A stretch of DNA of 47,493 nucleotides from Gammaproteobacteria bacterium. Lineage in GTDB: Bacteria > Pseudomonadota > Gammaproteobacteria > SZUA-229. The stretch covers positions 1-47,493 of the forward strand of contig JAPHRO010000053.1 of the NCBI GenBank assembly GCA_026195895.1, read 5' to 3'. This document shows positions 38,153 through 47,493 of the stretch, in pieces (the first letter of the stretch is position 1; the number at the start of each line of letters is the position of its first letter). Made by a program: the position numbers and the translations under genes. The notes under the pieces were generated by a model. It had not been told where the DNA came from. It saw only the letters and a list, made by a program, of their open reading frames with translations, and ran no database searches.

Positions 38153-38241
38153 CCGTGATTACGGAGCGCTCATCGTCCGAAGCGCCGCTTCGGACAGCGA
38201 GCATATAGAATGCTGCTGTTAAGTATACAGCCTGCATTCTG
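38153..38241 (+). ncRNA. Hairpin array between zapA and 6S RNA (unassigned)
   Basis: Three hairpins occur in series: CCGT-GATT-ACGG near 38155-38166; a perfect 9-bp stem GTCCGAAGC/GCTTCGGAC at 38175-38195, extended by GCTC/GAGC; and a long imperfect one at about 38208-38240 (AGAATGC..GCTGT with ACAGC..GCATTCT). No T-tract follows. It may be the zapA 3' UTR, a 6S processing element, or a separate RNA. Confidence 0.35.
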
Positions 38242-38249
38242 GTAAAAAG

Positions 38250-38455
38250 TTTGGGTGCTTCTGCTGTGTTTGTATGCACACTTATTAATACCCTTGAGCC
38301 TTACTCATCGGCCCCGGGAATATAGCTGCCTGATACTGTGTGCAATACCATCTCGAATGGGAAGCCTTATGTATCGACGCGAGTTCCCACTTGAACTTCA
38401 GGTTCAAGGATCGTGAGTTCTGCTACGGCACTGGCGGTTGCACCCTCCTCAATCT
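38250..38455 (+). ncRNA. ssrS: 6S RNA
   Basis: This lies exactly where gammaproteobacteria carry ssrS, between zapA and fau. Conserved 6S pieces are visible: GAAGCCTTA followed by a CGAC, then ACTTGAACTTCAGGTTCAAG, a hairpin matching the CCUUGAAC...GGUUCAAGG element of E. coli. A closing stem can be drawn between GGGTGC-TT-CTGCTG (38253-38266) and TGGCGG-TT-GCACCC (38432-38445). 6S RNA mimics an open promoter and sequesters sigma-70 RNA polymerase in stationary phase. The ends are approximate. Confidence 0.85.
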
Positions 38456-38472
38456 GGCTCTAAGCTAGCCGC

Positions 38473-39066
38473 ATGAATTCTCCCGACAGAAATCAACTGC
38501 GCCAGCACATCCGCACACAACGTCGCGCCCTGGATCCACATCTACAGGAACAACACGCGCAAAATCTGGCCAGTCTGTTAGTCCAGCAGCCAATCTTTCG
38601 AAATTCAAAACGAGTCGCCTGTTATTTAGCAGAGGATGGAGAAATCGATCCGGGATATATTGTCGAAAAAGCCTGGCAATATAAAAAAGATGTCTACCTG
38701 CCGGTTCTGCCACCGACAGGAAAATCATTATTTTTTGCGCCTTTTAGCGCCGACACCCAATTAACCCCCAATCGCTTTGGTATTGCCGAACCTCGGGTGC
38801 ATCCACGACACTGGCTGCGGGCACGACAACTTAATTTGATACTGATGCCGCTGGTCGCATTTGATATCAGCGGTAATCGTTTAGGCATGGGCGGTGGTTT
38901 TTATGATCGCAGCCTGGCATTTACCACGCACAGAAAGCAATGGCACAGCCCACATCTGATTGGACTGGCGCATGAACTTCAGAAAGTGGATTCACTGCCC
39001 TGTGAATCCTGGGATGTACCGTTGAATATGATTGCTACCGAATCTAACATCTACAAAATTAAGTAG
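38473..39066 (+). CDS. fau: 5-formyltetrahydrofolate cyclo-ligase
   Basis: A 197-residue enzyme that converts 5-formyl-THF to 5,10-methenyl-THF with ATP. It has RNQLRQHIRTQRRAL, the VACYLAEDGEIDPG segment, LMPLVAFDISGNRLGMGGGFYDR with the glycine-rich phosphate loop, and a C-terminal LPCESWDVPLNM. Its gene follows 6S RNA and may share its transcript, as in E. coli ssrS-fau. Its 3' end overlaps ilvA by 8 bases. Confidence 0.95.
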   Translation: MNSPDRNQLRQHIRTQRRALDPHLQEQHAQNLASLLVQQPIFRNSKRVACYLAEDGEIDPGYIVEKAWQYKKDVYLPVLPPTGKSLFFAPFSADTQLTPNRFGIAEPRVHPRHWLRARQLNLILMPLVAFDISGNRLGMGGGFYDRSLAFTTHRKQWHSPHLIGLAHELQKVDSLPCESWDVPLNMIATESNIYKIK

Positions 39067-40591
39067 TTTTATTTTCAGCACCCAGAAACATCTTGTAAGC
39101 GGGATTATCTGTTTCTTCCCACCATCGATAACCCAGGGTACTTAAAAATTCCTGCAATGCCTTATGGTCACTGTGCGGCACCTGCAAACCCACCAGTACA
39201 CGCCCATATGCCGCACCATGATTCCGATAATGAAATAAGCTGATGTTCCAGCGATTACCTATTTGAGTCAGAAAATTTAATAGTGCACCCGGAATTTCAG
39301 GGAATTCAAATCGGTACAGCACTTCATTTTCCAGTCGCTGCACATGGCCACCCACCATATAACGTATATGCATTTTGGCGACTTCATTATCGGTCATACA
39401 TAACACTGGATAACCGGCATCGGTAAGTTTAGTGCGTAACTGCCCCATTTCGACCACGCCATCCGATAACTGAATACCGGCAAATACATTGGCATCCTTA
39501 TCATCTGAATAACGGTAATTAAATTCGGTAATGCCGCGCTTGCCGATAGTTTTACAGAACTTACGAAAACTACCGGGTTTTTCAGGAATCGTAACCGCAA
39601 TCAAACCTTCACGCTGTTCGCCTAACTCTGCCCGTTCAGAAACATGGCGCAGCCGATCAAAATTCATATTGGCGCCGCTGTTAATTGCTACCAGCGTCTG
39701 GTCTTTCAAATCATGCTGCTCAACATATTTTTTTATGCCGGCCACGGCCAGCGCACCCGCCGGTTCAGTAATTGAACGGGTGTCGTCAAATATATCTTTT
39801 ATTGCTGCACAGATTTCATCCGTACTAACGGTAATAACTTCATCAACACATTTTTTGGCAATGCGGAAAGTTTCCCGACCCACCTGTTTTACCGCCACAC
39901 CATCAGCAAATATCCCTACCTGGTCGAGCACGACACGACGATTTTTTTTCAGTGCCTCGGCCATGCTTGCAGCATCTTCTGGCTCCACACCGATAATTTT
40001 AATGTCGGGCCGCAAATATTTAATGAACGCTGACATACCGGCAATTAAACCGCCACCGCCCACTGGAATAAAAACTATATCGATCGGCTCGGGATGCTGA
40101 CGCAACAATTCCATCGCAATGGTTCCCTGCCCGGCAATGACATCCGGATCATCATAGGGATGAATAAAGCTTAAACCTTCTTGTTCAGCTAACTCGTAAG
40201 CATGTTTCGACGCTTCATCATAGGTATCACCAAACAATACGGTTTTGGCGCCATAAGACTTAACCGCTTCTACCTTGATTCGCGGCGTGGTTTTTGGCAT
40301 GACGATGGTCGCCTTCTGACCCAGCTTTTCAGCAGACAGGGCCAGTCCCTGGGCATGATTACCCGCCGACGCTGCAATCACACCTTTTACCTCACCCTGC
40401 TGGGACAACTGAAACAGTTTGTTATAGGCACCGCGCAATTTAAAGGAAAAAACCGGCTGCAAATCCTCCCGCTTAAGCAGGATTCGATTGTCCAGTCTTT
40501 CGCTGAGTCGCTTGGCAAAATCCAGTGGCGACTCGATGGCCACATCATAAACGCGGGCGGTAAGTATTTTTTCTATGTATTTCTGCGTCAT
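39059..40591 (-). CDS. ilvA: Biosynthetic L-threonine dehydratase
   Basis: A 510-residue PLP enzyme that deaminates threonine to 2-oxobutanoate for isoleucine synthesis. The PLP Lys is Lys51 in [11 protein letters not shown]; other motifs are [21 protein letters not shown] and INSGANMNF. Two C-terminal ACT-like domains (about 325-505) mark the isoleucine-inhibited biosynthetic form rather than catabolic TdcB. It is divergent from rpiA, whose start is 58 bases away. Confidence 0.97.
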   Translation of the reverse strand: MTQKYIEKILTARVYDVAIESPLDFAKRLSERLDNRILLKREDLQPVFSFKLRGAYNKLFQLSQQGEVKGVIAASAGNHAQGLALSAEKLGQKATIVMPKTTPRIKVEAVKSYGAKTVLFGDTYDEASKHAYELAEQEGLSFIHPYDDPDVIAGQGTIAMELLRQHPEPIDIVFIPVGGGGLIAGMSAFIKYLRPDIKIIGVEPEDAASMAEALKKNRRVVLDQVGIFADGVAVKQVGRETFRIAKKCVDEVITVSTDEICAAIKDIFDDTRSITEPAGALAVAGIKKYVEQHDLKDQTLVAINSGANMNFDRLRHVSERAELGEQREGLIAVTIPEKPGSFRKFCKTIGKRGITEFNYRYSDDKDANVFAGIQLSDGVVEMGQLRTKLTDAGYPVLCMTDNEVAKMHIRYMVGGHVQRLENEVLYRFEFPEIPGALLNFLTQIGNRWNISLFHYRNHGAAYGRVLVGLQVPHSDHKALQEFLSTLGYRWWEETDNPAYKMFLGAENKTT

Positions 40592-40649
40592 TTGGTCTCT
40601 GCTGACAGATCAGGTATTATTCATTTTCAAATTTTTTGGAGCTGGTACT

Positions 40650-41312
40650 ATGACGCAAGATGAAATGAAACGCAAAGCGGCTGAAGCAGCCATGGCATAT
40701 GTTGTTGAAGATGAATTTGTTGGTGTAGGTACTGGCTCGACTGTAAATCATTTTATTGACTGCCTGGCTGATATCAAGGGCAAAATTAAGGGTGCCGTTT
40801 CCAGCTCTGAAGCATCCACCAAACTGATGCAGGAACGGGGTATTCAGGTGATGGATCTGAACTCCGTTGATTACATCCCGGTGTACATTGATGGCGCTGA
40901 TGAATCCAACCATACCCTGTCTTTGATCAAAGGCGGCGGCGGTGCGCTGACCCGTGAAAAAATTATTGCTGGTGCCAGTGAAAAATTTGTCTGTATTGCC
41001 GATGAAAGCAAGCTGGTTGCTGTAATGGGCAAGTTCCCACTACCGGTTGAAGTGATCCCAATGGCGCGCAGCTACATTGCCCGGAAACTGGTTGCACTGG
41101 GTGGCCGCCCGGTATGGCGCGAAAACTTCATTACCGACAATGGCAACGTGATTCTCGACGTACATGATTTGGAAATTATGGAACCCATCAAAATGGAAAA
41201 TGAAATTAATAGCTGGGCAGGTGTGGTGACTTGTGGCCTGTTTGCCAATCGTGGTGCAGATGTGCTGATTCTGGGCACGCCAGACGGCGCCAAAACAGTC
41301 ATGCCTAAATAA
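40650..41312 (+). CDS. rpiA: Ribose-5-phosphate isomerase A
   Basis: A 220-residue isomerase interconverting ribose-5-phosphate and ribulose-5-phosphate. Motifs: [13 protein letters not shown] (about 24-36), [14 protein letters not shown] and [12 protein letters not shown] with catalytic residues. The start at 40650 has a GGAG ribosome binding site; the frame is open 25 codons upstream but those would overlap the ilvA start. The ilvA/rpiA divergent pair is also found in E. coli relatives. Confidence 0.97.
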   Translation: MTQDEMKRKAAEAAMAYVVEDEFVGVGTGSTVNHFIDCLADIKGKIKGAVSSSEASTKLMQERGIQVMDLNSVDYIPVYIDGADESNHTLSLIKGGGGALTREKIIAGASEKFVCIADESKLVAVMGKFPLPVEVIPMARSYIARKLVALGGRPVWRENFITDNGNVILDVHDLEIMEPIKMENEINSWAGVVTCGLFANRGADVLILGTPDGAKTVMPK

Positions 41313-41355
41313 CTGATGTGGTCCGCGAATGAACGCAAATAAACGCTAAAGTAAA

Positions 41356-41502
41356 AACCACAGAGGATGCGAAAATAAGCAAAAGGAATCATCAGGTATG
41401 ATGTGACATATGTATGTCATCCTTCGGCTCAGCTCAGGATGACATTTCAATGAATAGAAAAATTTCTTTTCACGATGCTGCTATCCAGTACCCTCTGTGG
41501 TT
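41356..41502. repeat. Nested palindromic element (MITE-like)
   Basis: An 11-bp perfect inverted repeat, AACCACAGAGG at 41356-41366 and CCTCTGTGGTT at 41492-41502, encloses a second one, ATGTCATCC (41414-41422) and GGATGACAT (41437-41445). No ORF of note lies inside. The nested layout, with a CGCGAATGAACGCAAATAAA word just to the left, resembles dispersed non-coding repeats seen in proteobacterial genomes. Confidence 0.5.
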
Positions 41503-41510
41503 AAATTTTT

Positions 41511-44500
41511 TTACAAAAGCACTTTCTCAATCCCACCATTCTTCACTGCTTTCACAAACTGTTTCTGCCAGTCTTTGCCCAGCTTGTGATTGGCCAGTTC
41601 GACAATGATGTAATCAACCTCCAGCCCGGTATCTTCCGTATATCGCTCCAGCCCCTGCTGACAGGCAGGACAGGATGTCAGCATTTTCACCTGCCCCGAT
41701 AAGGCCTTCTCATGGCCGGTCAAATGCTTGATGCCTTTGGTCAATTCCTGCTGCTTGCGGAATTTCACCTGCGCTGAAATATCCGGCCGGGCGATAGCAA
41801 AAGTACCCGACTCGCCACAGCACCTGTCTGACAGCTCAACATCCTTGCCCATCAGGCTGGACGCCACTTTAATGGGGTTATGCTGCTTCATTGGCGTATG
41901 GCAGGGGTCATGATACAGATATTGCGTGCCCCCGACGCCATCCATAGTGACGCCTTTTTCCATTAGATACTCGTGTATATCCATCACCCGACAGCCCGGA
42001 AAAATCTGTTCAAACTGGTAGGTCATCAACTGGTCGATACAGGTACCACAGGACACCAGCACGGTTTTGATATCCAGATAATTCAGGGTGGTCGCCATGC
42101 GGTGGAATAAAACTCGATTACCCGTGGTGATCTGCCGCCCCTTTTCAATATCGCCGGCAGACGTCTGCGGATAGCCGCAACATAGATAACCGGGGGGCAA
42201 TACGGTCTGTATCCCCAGTTCATAGAGCCAGGTCAGGGTCGCTATACCGATCTCACTAAACAGGCGCTCGGAACCGCAGCCGGGAAAATAGAACACCGCT
42301 TCACTGTCCGCATCGGTTTTAACCGGATCGCGTAACACCGGGATAGTTTTATCATCCTCCACGCCCAGCATGGCACGCATGGTCCTGGCGGGGACATCGG
42401 CCGGCATCGGCTTGCTGAAAAACTGAATGACCTGCTCTTTGATCTCTGGCTTGCCGGTAGTGGCCTGCGGGCGCTTACCCTTAGGTAGCAGCCCGGGAAC
42501 GGTTTTCAACAGCCTACGGGCCAGCCGCTGTCCGGCATAGCCTGCCTGAATCAGGCCAGCACGCATCAGTTTCACCGCTCCCGGGTCGGTAACATTAAGA
42601 AACGCCATGGACATACGCGTGCCAATATTGGTGCGCCGCTGCCCCTGGGATTTCAGTATGTGGCGCATTTTGATGGTCACGTCGCCAAAATCGATGTCCA
42701 CCGGGCAGGGATTCAAACAACGATGACAAATGGTGCAGTGATCAGCCACGTCATTCATTTCATCGAAATGACGCACCGAAATACCCCGCCGGGTTTGTTC
42801 TTCATATAAAAAAGCTTCGGTAATCAGGCCGGATGCGAGAATCTTGTTGCGCGGTGAATACAGCAAATTGGCCCCAGGCACATGGGTGCTACATTCGGGT
42901 TTACATTTGCCACAGCGAAGGCAATGGGCGATCGAGTCATTCAGCTCGCCCAGCTCGCTCTCTTCCAGAATTATGGCCTCCTGCTTCAATAAACGCAGCG
43001 ATGGCGTGTAGGCACGTTCCAGATCGCCGCTACCCTTGAGTAGCTTGCCCTTGTTGAACCAGCCATCTGGGTCAACCTGGTTTTTATATTTGGCAAACGC
43101 CTCTAATACCGAATCATCCAGATACTGGAATTTGGTAATCCCAATTCCGTGCTCCCCCGAAATGACCCCGCCCAGAGACGTTGCCAGTTGCATAATGCGA
43201 TTAACGACGCGCTCGGCTTCCTGCATCATGGCGTAATCACTGGAGTTAACCGGAATATTGGTATGCACATTGCCATCACCGGCATGCATGTGCAGTGCAA
43301 CAAACAGGCGACTGGACAGTACCTGGCCATGCATATCATCCAGCTTGCTCTGGATGGCCAGGGAATCATGACCACTAAAAATCTGCTTCAGCGGCTGCTC
43401 AACCTCCTGACGATAGGACACTCGAATTTCATGGCGCAATAAGGCGCTAATAAGAGAATCTTCAGGCCGGGTCTGCTGCCGCTCGGACTCCAGTAAAATA
43501 TCGGCATGGGAACCAAGCGGATCATCGAGATGGGTCAATAAGCCATTCCAGCGTTGCCGCACGTCCCGGATTCGCTGTTTCGCCGTCGCAAATTTCGACT
43601 CAATTAAATCAATCGTCTCGGGATCATCCTCCGCACCGGCCCGCTCCTGCTGCTCACTTTGCAACAGACAGGCATCGATCTCATCCAGCAGGCGTAATTT
43701 ATTACTGATCGATTGTTCGATGTTAATGCGCTCAACACCCTCGGAGTATTCCGCCAGTCTATCCAGCGGAATGACCACATCCTCATTAATCTTGAAGGCA
43801 TTGGTGTGGGCGGCGATGGCGGCCGTACGTGCTCGATCCGCCCAGAAGCGGTGCCGGGCTTCGGCGCTAACCGCTATAAAGCCCTCGGCATCCCGCGCAT
43901 TGGCCAGCCGCACCACATGTGAAGCCGCTTCGGCAACCGCATCAGCATCATGACCGGAAATATCAGCCAGCAGCAACATTTTAGGAAAATCACCGCGGGT
44001 CGCCCTGGGGCTGTATTTAACCGCCTTGATATAGCGTTCATCGAGATGTTCAAGCCCAGACAGCAGCACGTCTGGATGCTGATCCAGATAGTCCTTTATC
44101 TCGACAATGGTCGGCACCGAACGATGCAGGTCACTGCCATAAAACTCCAGACATACTGTTCGTATATTTTCGGGCATGGTATGCAGCAGGAAAGTTGCCG
44201 AGGTAATCAGGCCGTCACAACCTTCTTTCTGCACTCCGGGCAAACCACCGAGGAATTTATCTGTTACGTCTTTACCCAGGCCTTCCTTACGCAGGGCCGA
44301 ACCTGGGAATGTCAGCGTTTCCGGCTGCCCGATGATGGCCTGCTTGCGTGCATCATAACGGCTAACCCTGAATTCAACTTCTGCCTGGTCGTGAATTTTG
44401 CCCAGGTTATGATTGATCCGCTCCACATCCAGCCAGTTGCCATCGGCCGTTACCATGCGCCAGGACACCAGATTGTCCAGTGTCGTTCCCCACATAACCG

Positions 44501-45359
44501 CCTTTTTACCGCCAGCATTCATGGCAATATTGCCGCCGATGGTCGATGCATCCTGCGAAGTGGGATCTACGGCAAACACGTAACCCTGCTGCTCGGCCAG
44601 TTCAGACACCCGTTTAGTTACCACGCCGGCGCCAACCCTGACCGTGGGTACCGGCTGGTCGACGCCGGGAATATTGCGTTTTTCTACCGCATCCAGCCGC
44701 TCGAGTTTTTCGGTATTAATAACGGCCGTATTTTCAAACAGAGGCACTGCACCGCCGGTATAGCCGGTACCGCCACCTCGGGCAATAATGGTCAAACCCA
44801 GATCAATACAGGCCCTGATCAGTGCCGGCACTTCTTCCTCGGTATCAGGCGTGAGCACCACAAAAGGAAATTCAACGCGCCAGTCCGTGGCATCGGTGAC
44901 ATGGGAGACGCGTGCCAGGCCACTGAAATCAATATTATCACTCCGGGTCACCCGACTTAACCGCTTCTTAGCTCTGGCACGTAGCAAACGGTGCGTTTCA
45001 AACCAGTCGGAAAATTCTTTTACCGCGACTCTGGCCCTGTCAGCCAGCTGCAGCGCCATGGTGTTGCCATTGGCACGGGCGACGATCTGATCCAGCCGAT
45101 GCGACAGCGCCCCCACCAGTTGGGAGCGGCGCCTGGGGTTTTCCAGTAAATCATCCTGAATGAACGGATTACGCGTGACCACCCACATGTCTCCCAGTAC
45201 TTCGAACAACATGCGCGCCGAATGGCCCGTCCTGCGGGAACCACGCAGCTCGTTGATTACCCCCCACATCGGCTCACCCAGGAAACGAATAATAATTTCC
45301 CGATCAGAAAACGAGGTGTAGTTATAGGGGATTTCGCGAATACGGGTTGTTGACGTCAT
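41511..45359 (-). CDS. Large FAD-linked oxidase/Fe-S oxidoreductase fusion (DUF3683 type)
   Basis: A 1282-residue fused respiratory-type dehydrogenase. The N-terminal 150 residues are the DUF3683-like region. Then come a PCMH FAD-binding domain (about 160-400; [37 protein letters not shown]), an FAD-oxidase C-terminal domain (about 420-800; [25 protein letters not shown]), two 4Fe-4S motifs ([11 protein letters not shown], then [12 protein letters not shown]) and two CCG domains (YLCCGYP; HDPCH and RCCGESGTF). This fuses GlcD- and GlcF-like units, as in D-lactate or other 2-hydroxyacid dehydrogenases feeding electrons to quinone. The exact substrate is not determinable. Confidence 0.9.
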   Translation of the reverse strand: MTSTTRIREIPYNYTSFSDREIIIRFLGEPMWGVINELRGSRRTGHSARMLFEVLGDMWVVTRNPFIQDDLLENPRRRSQLVGALSHRLDQIVARANGNTMALQLADRARVAVKEFSDWFETHRLLRARAKKRLSRVTRSDNIDFSGLARVSHVTDATDWRVEFPFVVLTPDTEEEVPALIRACIDLGLTIIARGGGTGYTGGAVPLFENTAVINTEKLERLDAVEKRNIPGVDQPVPTVRVGAGVVTKRVSELAEQQGYVFAVDPTSQDASTIGGNIAMNAGGKKAVMWGTTLDNLVSWRMVTADGNWLDVERINHNLGKIHDQAEVEFRVSRYDARKQAIIGQPETLTFPGSALRKEGLGKDVTDKFLGGLPGVQKEGCDGLITSATFLLHTMPENIRTVCLEFYGSDLHRSVPTIVEIKDYLDQHPDVLLSGLEHLDERYIKAVKYSPRATRGDFPKMLLLADISGHDADAVAEAASHVVRLANARDAEGFIAVSAEARHRFWADRARTAAIAAHTNAFKINEDVVIPLDRLAEYSEGVERINIEQSISNKLRLLDEIDACLLQSEQQERAGAEDDPETIDLIESKFATAKQRIRDVRQRWNGLLTHLDDPLGSHADILLESERQQTRPEDSLISALLRHEIRVSYRQEVEQPLKQIFSGHDSLAIQSKLDDMHGQVLSSRLFVALHMHAGDGNVHTNIPVNSSDYAMMQEAERVVNRIMQLATSLGGVISGEHGIGITKFQYLDDSVLEAFAKYKNQVDPDGWFNKGKLLKGSGDLERAYTPSLRLLKQEAIILEESELGELNDSIAHCLRCGKCKPECSTHVPGANLLYSPRNKILASGLITEAFLYEEQTRRGISVRHFDEMNDVADHCTICHRCLNPCPVDIDFGDVTIKMRHILKSQGQRRTNIGTRMSMAFLNVTDPGAVKLMRAGLIQAGYAGQRLARRLLKTVPGLLPKGKRPQATTGKPEIKEQVIQFFSKPMPADVPARTMRAMLGVEDDKTIPVLRDPVKTDADSEAVFYFPGCGSERLFSEIGIATLTWLYELGIQTVLPPGYLCCGYPQTSAGDIEKGRQITTGNRVLFHRMATTLNYLDIKTVLVSCGTCIDQLMTYQFEQIFPGCRVMDIHEYLMEKGVTMDGVGGTQYLYHDPCHTPMKQHNPIKVASSLMGKDVELSDRCCGESGTFAIARPDISAQVKFRKQQELTKGIKHLTGHEKALSGQVKMLTSCPACQQGLERYTEDTGLEVDYIIVELANHKLGKDWQKQFVKAVKNGGIEKVLL

Positions 45360-45460
45360 TAAAATCGAATAGGGGTCGATGACTGGAAAGCGGGGATTCT
45401 ACCATAAAGGCCATCGAACCAGGCACTGGCAGAGCTTTGATATTTAAAAAACAGGCAAAA

Positions 45461-45490
45461 AAAAAACGGAACCCGAAGGTTCCGTTTTTT
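45461..45490. terminator. Bidirectional terminator between porin and FAD/Fe-S gene
   Basis: A perfect 13-bp inverted repeat (45461-45473 with 45478-45490), core ACGGAACC/GGTTCCGT, loop CGAA, with A-rich and T-rich ends. It serves the porin transcript on the minus strand. Confidence 0.85.
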
Positions 45491-45519
45491 CAAGCCAGGC
45501 TTGTCGTTCTAAATAATTC

Positions 45520-46491
45520 TTAGAACTTGTGCTGCACGCCTACACGTAGAGCAGTGTACTCAGCAGTAGTTGTACCAGCAGTGTTTTCAGAATCGCCATC
45601 AGTGTACATTACATATGCAGTAGAACGCTTGCTCAGACCTACGTCATAACCAACAGACATCTGAGTAGTTTCAATAGCATCGTCATCACCAGTCATATAC
45701 TGGAATTTAGCTTTGTTTTTGCCCATGCCCATACCGAAGCTCAGACCCATAACATCTTTTTCAGCAACGCCACCGTTAGCACTTTCGTTTTCCATCAGGA
45801 AACCAAACTGCATTTTACCCATTGTGTAAGTAGCAACCAGACGCATCAGACCATCAGTCTGGCCAGCAGCAGCACCTGTGTCGTCATAGCTGTCCATCGC
45901 CAGAGAAGCGAATACTGGGCCAGCACTGTACATAGCAGCAATAGAAGTAGTATCGGCTGGGCCGTCACCACCTGTAGTACCATTACCTTCACCAGGAACC
46001 AGTGCCACACCTAAAGTGATGTCACCGAATTTGTTGATGTAGGCGATCGCATTGTCAACACGATTTTCACCCTGAGAAATGCTCAGCGTACCCTGGATAT
46101 CAGCTTTAGTATCGTTAAACTGGTCAAATTTACCCTGTGCCATTTTCAGCGGCGTGTCATGGCGACCGACGCGAACTTCACCGAAGCCGCCTTTCAGGCC
46201 AACATACTGGTTACGACGAGTAATACCGTCATCATCAGCACCGTTGCCATCAGGATTAACACCATATTCTAATTTGTAAACAGCGCTCAGGCCATCGCCC
46301 AGATCTTCTGAACCTTTTACACCCAGACGTGAAGCGTGGCTTTCAACTGTCCAGTTATCAACACCGCTAGTACCTGTATCTTGTGTACCTACAGACATGT
46401 GCACGATACCGTATACAGTAGCATCAGCTTGTGCAGCTAGTGGAGAAGTTAAACCGGCAGCAATAGCAATTGCTAGGAAACGTTTTTTCAT
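45520..46491 (-). CDS. Outer-membrane porin (Porin_4 type)
   Basis: A 323-residue porin. The chosen start (ATG at 46491) has AGGAG upstream and gives a standard signal peptide, MKKRFLAIAIAAGLTSPLAAQA. The mature protein begins DATVYGIVHMSVG and contains SRLGVKGSEDLGDGLSAVYKLEYG, GLKGGFGEVRVGRHDTPLK (the L3 constriction-loop region) and a terminal LRVGVQHKF with the Phe needed for outer-membrane assembly. This is the Gram-negative general porin family common in beta- and gammaproteobacteria. Codon use looks highly expressed. It has its own promoter and terminator. Confidence 0.95.
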   Translation of the reverse strand: MKKRFLAIAIAAGLTSPLAAQADATVYGIVHMSVGTQDTGTSGVDNWTVESHASRLGVKGSEDLGDGLSAVYKLEYGVNPDGNGADDDGITRRNQYVGLKGGFGEVRVGRHDTPLKMAQGKFDQFNDTKADIQGTLSISQGENRVDNAIAYINKFGDITLGVALVPGEGNGTTGGDGPADTTSIAAMYSAGPVFASLAMDSYDDTGAAAGQTDGLMRLVATYTMGKMQFGFLMENESANGGVAEKDVMGLSFGMGMGKNKAKFQYMTGDDDAIETTQMSVGYDVGLSKRSTAYVMYTDGDSENTAGTTTAEYTALRVGVQHKF

Positions 46492-46567
46492 TATGCAAGA
46501 CTCCTGCATGTTGTGTTTATTGTCATAGCTATAACTTTTTGTGTGGTCAAACAAAAAATCAGGGATA

Positions 46568-46595
46568 TTTATAAACATTTAAGGCCTTAAGTCAA
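46568..46595 (-). promoter_or_regulatory. Sigma-70 promoter of the porin gene
   Basis: On the minus strand a -35 TTGACT (46590-46595) and a -10 TATAAA (46568-46573) are separated by 16 bases. The start site would be near 46560, giving a leader of about 70 bases before the porin ATG. Confidence 0.65.
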
Positions 46596-46852
46596 TACTT
46601 TTATTGTCATAAATGTGTTTTCTGTCCCTTATTAGTGCAGATTAGTGCAGTTTTTTTATTCTGTCCAACAAAAGCCCGAAATTATCTTAATATAATCTCA
46701 CAGAATGATCGTATAAACTTGTTGACTCATCTCAACTCTTAAAAACTTTTTTGATTTTTAGTCTTTATATAAAGGCTAATACTAAAGACTAATAGTAAAT
46801 TTAATACTGCAAAATAGTTGATTGAAATCAGATTTATTTTTTAAAAAAACTG

Positions 46853-46891
46853 CGCTCAATTTCAGGAAAAATTCCTGAATAAATTTGAGCG
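46853..46891 (-). terminator. Minus-strand terminator-like hairpin
   Basis: CGCTCAA (46853-46859) pairs with TTGAGCG (46885-46891) and TTCAGGAA (46861-46868) with TTCCTGAA (46872-46879). On the minus strand the stem is followed after three bases by seven T's. It points to a transcript arriving from the right, although no clear gene is seen there. Confidence 0.55.
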
Positions 46892-47340
46892 TACAGGTAT
46901 TTATTTTTTATTGCAGTAAAGCCTTTGTAATTCAAAAGCACAGAAAGATAAGCGCTTTCTTATATACATTACAGCCTACCAAAAGAAGCCGCCAATAATG
47001 ATGTAATTTTAATGGCCACTCTCGATGCTTCATCCATAAATTAAGCAAATCTCATTAATTATTATTTGTAGATTTTGCGGCACTGTCTGGTAAAGCGCGA
47101 CAAAACACCGGATAGCTCCTGCAGCACTGCCAGAATACGCCAGCGAACCCGCCAGGATTAATATTAAGCCTGTGGCTCCAGTAATACAGAAAAGACCTAT
47201 AGACAGCAATTTCACCCTGAACACCAATACCGGTTTTTTGCCCTACACTCCCAGTCAATACAGGAAAGACCCGCTCAGCACCGGCCAGTGCAATTCTCGC
47301 TGAGCCCAATGCCAGTAAGCTAAGGTGATTACCAGATTCA
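46892..47340. other. Non-coding or decayed DNA
   Basis: Apart from the terminator and repeats listed, I see no gene here. Two overlapping minus-strand frames between about 47030 and 47309 have a few membrane-like stretches (GLILILAGSLAYSGSAAGA) but no ribosome binding site, no recognisable domain and no continuity, so they may be remnants. Confidence 0.3.
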
Positions 47341-47404
47341 GTCGCGACCTTAAGGTCGCTCCTACTGCTTAAACAATCCTGTAGGAGCGCATCTTTAGAT
47401 CGCG
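47341..47404. repeat. Pair of inverted REP elements (BIME-like)
   Basis: A GTAGGAGCG-headed palindrome occurs twice in opposite orientation: 47341-47365 (the reverse copy, core GCGACC/GGTCGC) and 47381-47404 (core GCGCATCT/AGATCGCG). The pair is flanked by AATGCCAGT at 47308-47316 and ACTGGCATT at 47419-47427. This is the usual head-to-head BIME layout. Confidence 0.7.
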
Positions 47405-47493
47405 TTTTTGCTTAACACACTGGCATTGACGCTGAGCCAGGATTATTCGACGCTTCCCTGCGCCTCACCCCTTCGGGGCCAGGGCCGAAAAAC

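Noticed and set aside
43950-44960. A 336-codon open frame antisense to the FAD/Fe-S gene
   Set aside because: It is fully contained in a gene with clear cofactor motifs, and shows none itself.
47030-47309. Two overlapping minus-strand ORFs of 65 and 84 codons
   Set aside because: No ribosome binding site, no domain and conflicting frames; mentioned only as possible remnants.

Overview
This window is a 47.5 kb stretch of a gammaproteobacterial chromosome. The evidence is gene content and order: dusB-fis-purH-purD, divergent trxA-rho and rhlB, zapA-6S RNA-fau facing ygfB-pepP-ubiH-ubiI, and a gcv operon behind a tandem glycine riboswitch. All are familiar from Gammaproteobacteria, and E. coli has close counterparts. 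KDO transferase and KDO kinase genes and a Porin_4-type porin show an outer membrane with LPS. An FNR-type Fe-S regulator suggests the cell senses oxygen limitation. I cannot assign a genus.

Layout. 1-5480: the end of waaA, then on the minus strand an AHSA1 protein, KDO kinase, a histone-deacetylase-like hydrolase, a MarR regulator with two palindromic operators, and an unrecognised exported protein; a small plus-strand ORF follows. 5591-16462: metH (minus), then plus-strand bpt, bolA, fnr, dusB-fis, purH-purD and a DUF2007 gene. 16528-23953: trxA-rho (minus) divergent from rhlB and a TSUP transporter, then assorted small genes and a diguanylate cyclase. 23950-28925: a decayed dgkA, then gcvT-gcvH-gcvPA-gcvPB under a glycine riboswitch. 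29052-32749: mscS and an ExbB/ExbD/ExbD/AgmX-like energy-transduction operon. 32855-41312: ubiI, ubiH, pepP, ygfB (minus); a TIGR02449 gene, zapA, 6S RNA, fau (plus); ilvA (minus); rpiA (plus). 41511-46491: a giant FAD/Fe-S oxidoreductase and a porin, both minus. 46492-47493 has no convincing gene but holds a promoter, a terminator and REP-like repeats.

How the parts work together. The gcv operon makes 5,10-methylene-THF; fau, metH and the formyl-THF-using PurH step draw on the same folate pool. fis, rho, rhlB and 6S RNA are global expression factors. ubiH and ubiI make ubiquinone. Most of the window is conserved housekeeping DNA.

The less ordinary signals are: an ExbD pair in which one copy has Asn at the proton-channel Asp position, in an operon ending in an AgmX/PglI-type protein; a dgkA pseudogene that has lost its catalytic helix; a compact DnaA-box cluster; two unassigned structured RNA candidates (near 10221-10304 and 38153-38241); and REP or MITE-like palindromes at 27083-27139, 41356-41502 and 47308-47427. 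I saw no CRISPR array, tRNA, rRNA, intact IS element or defence island.
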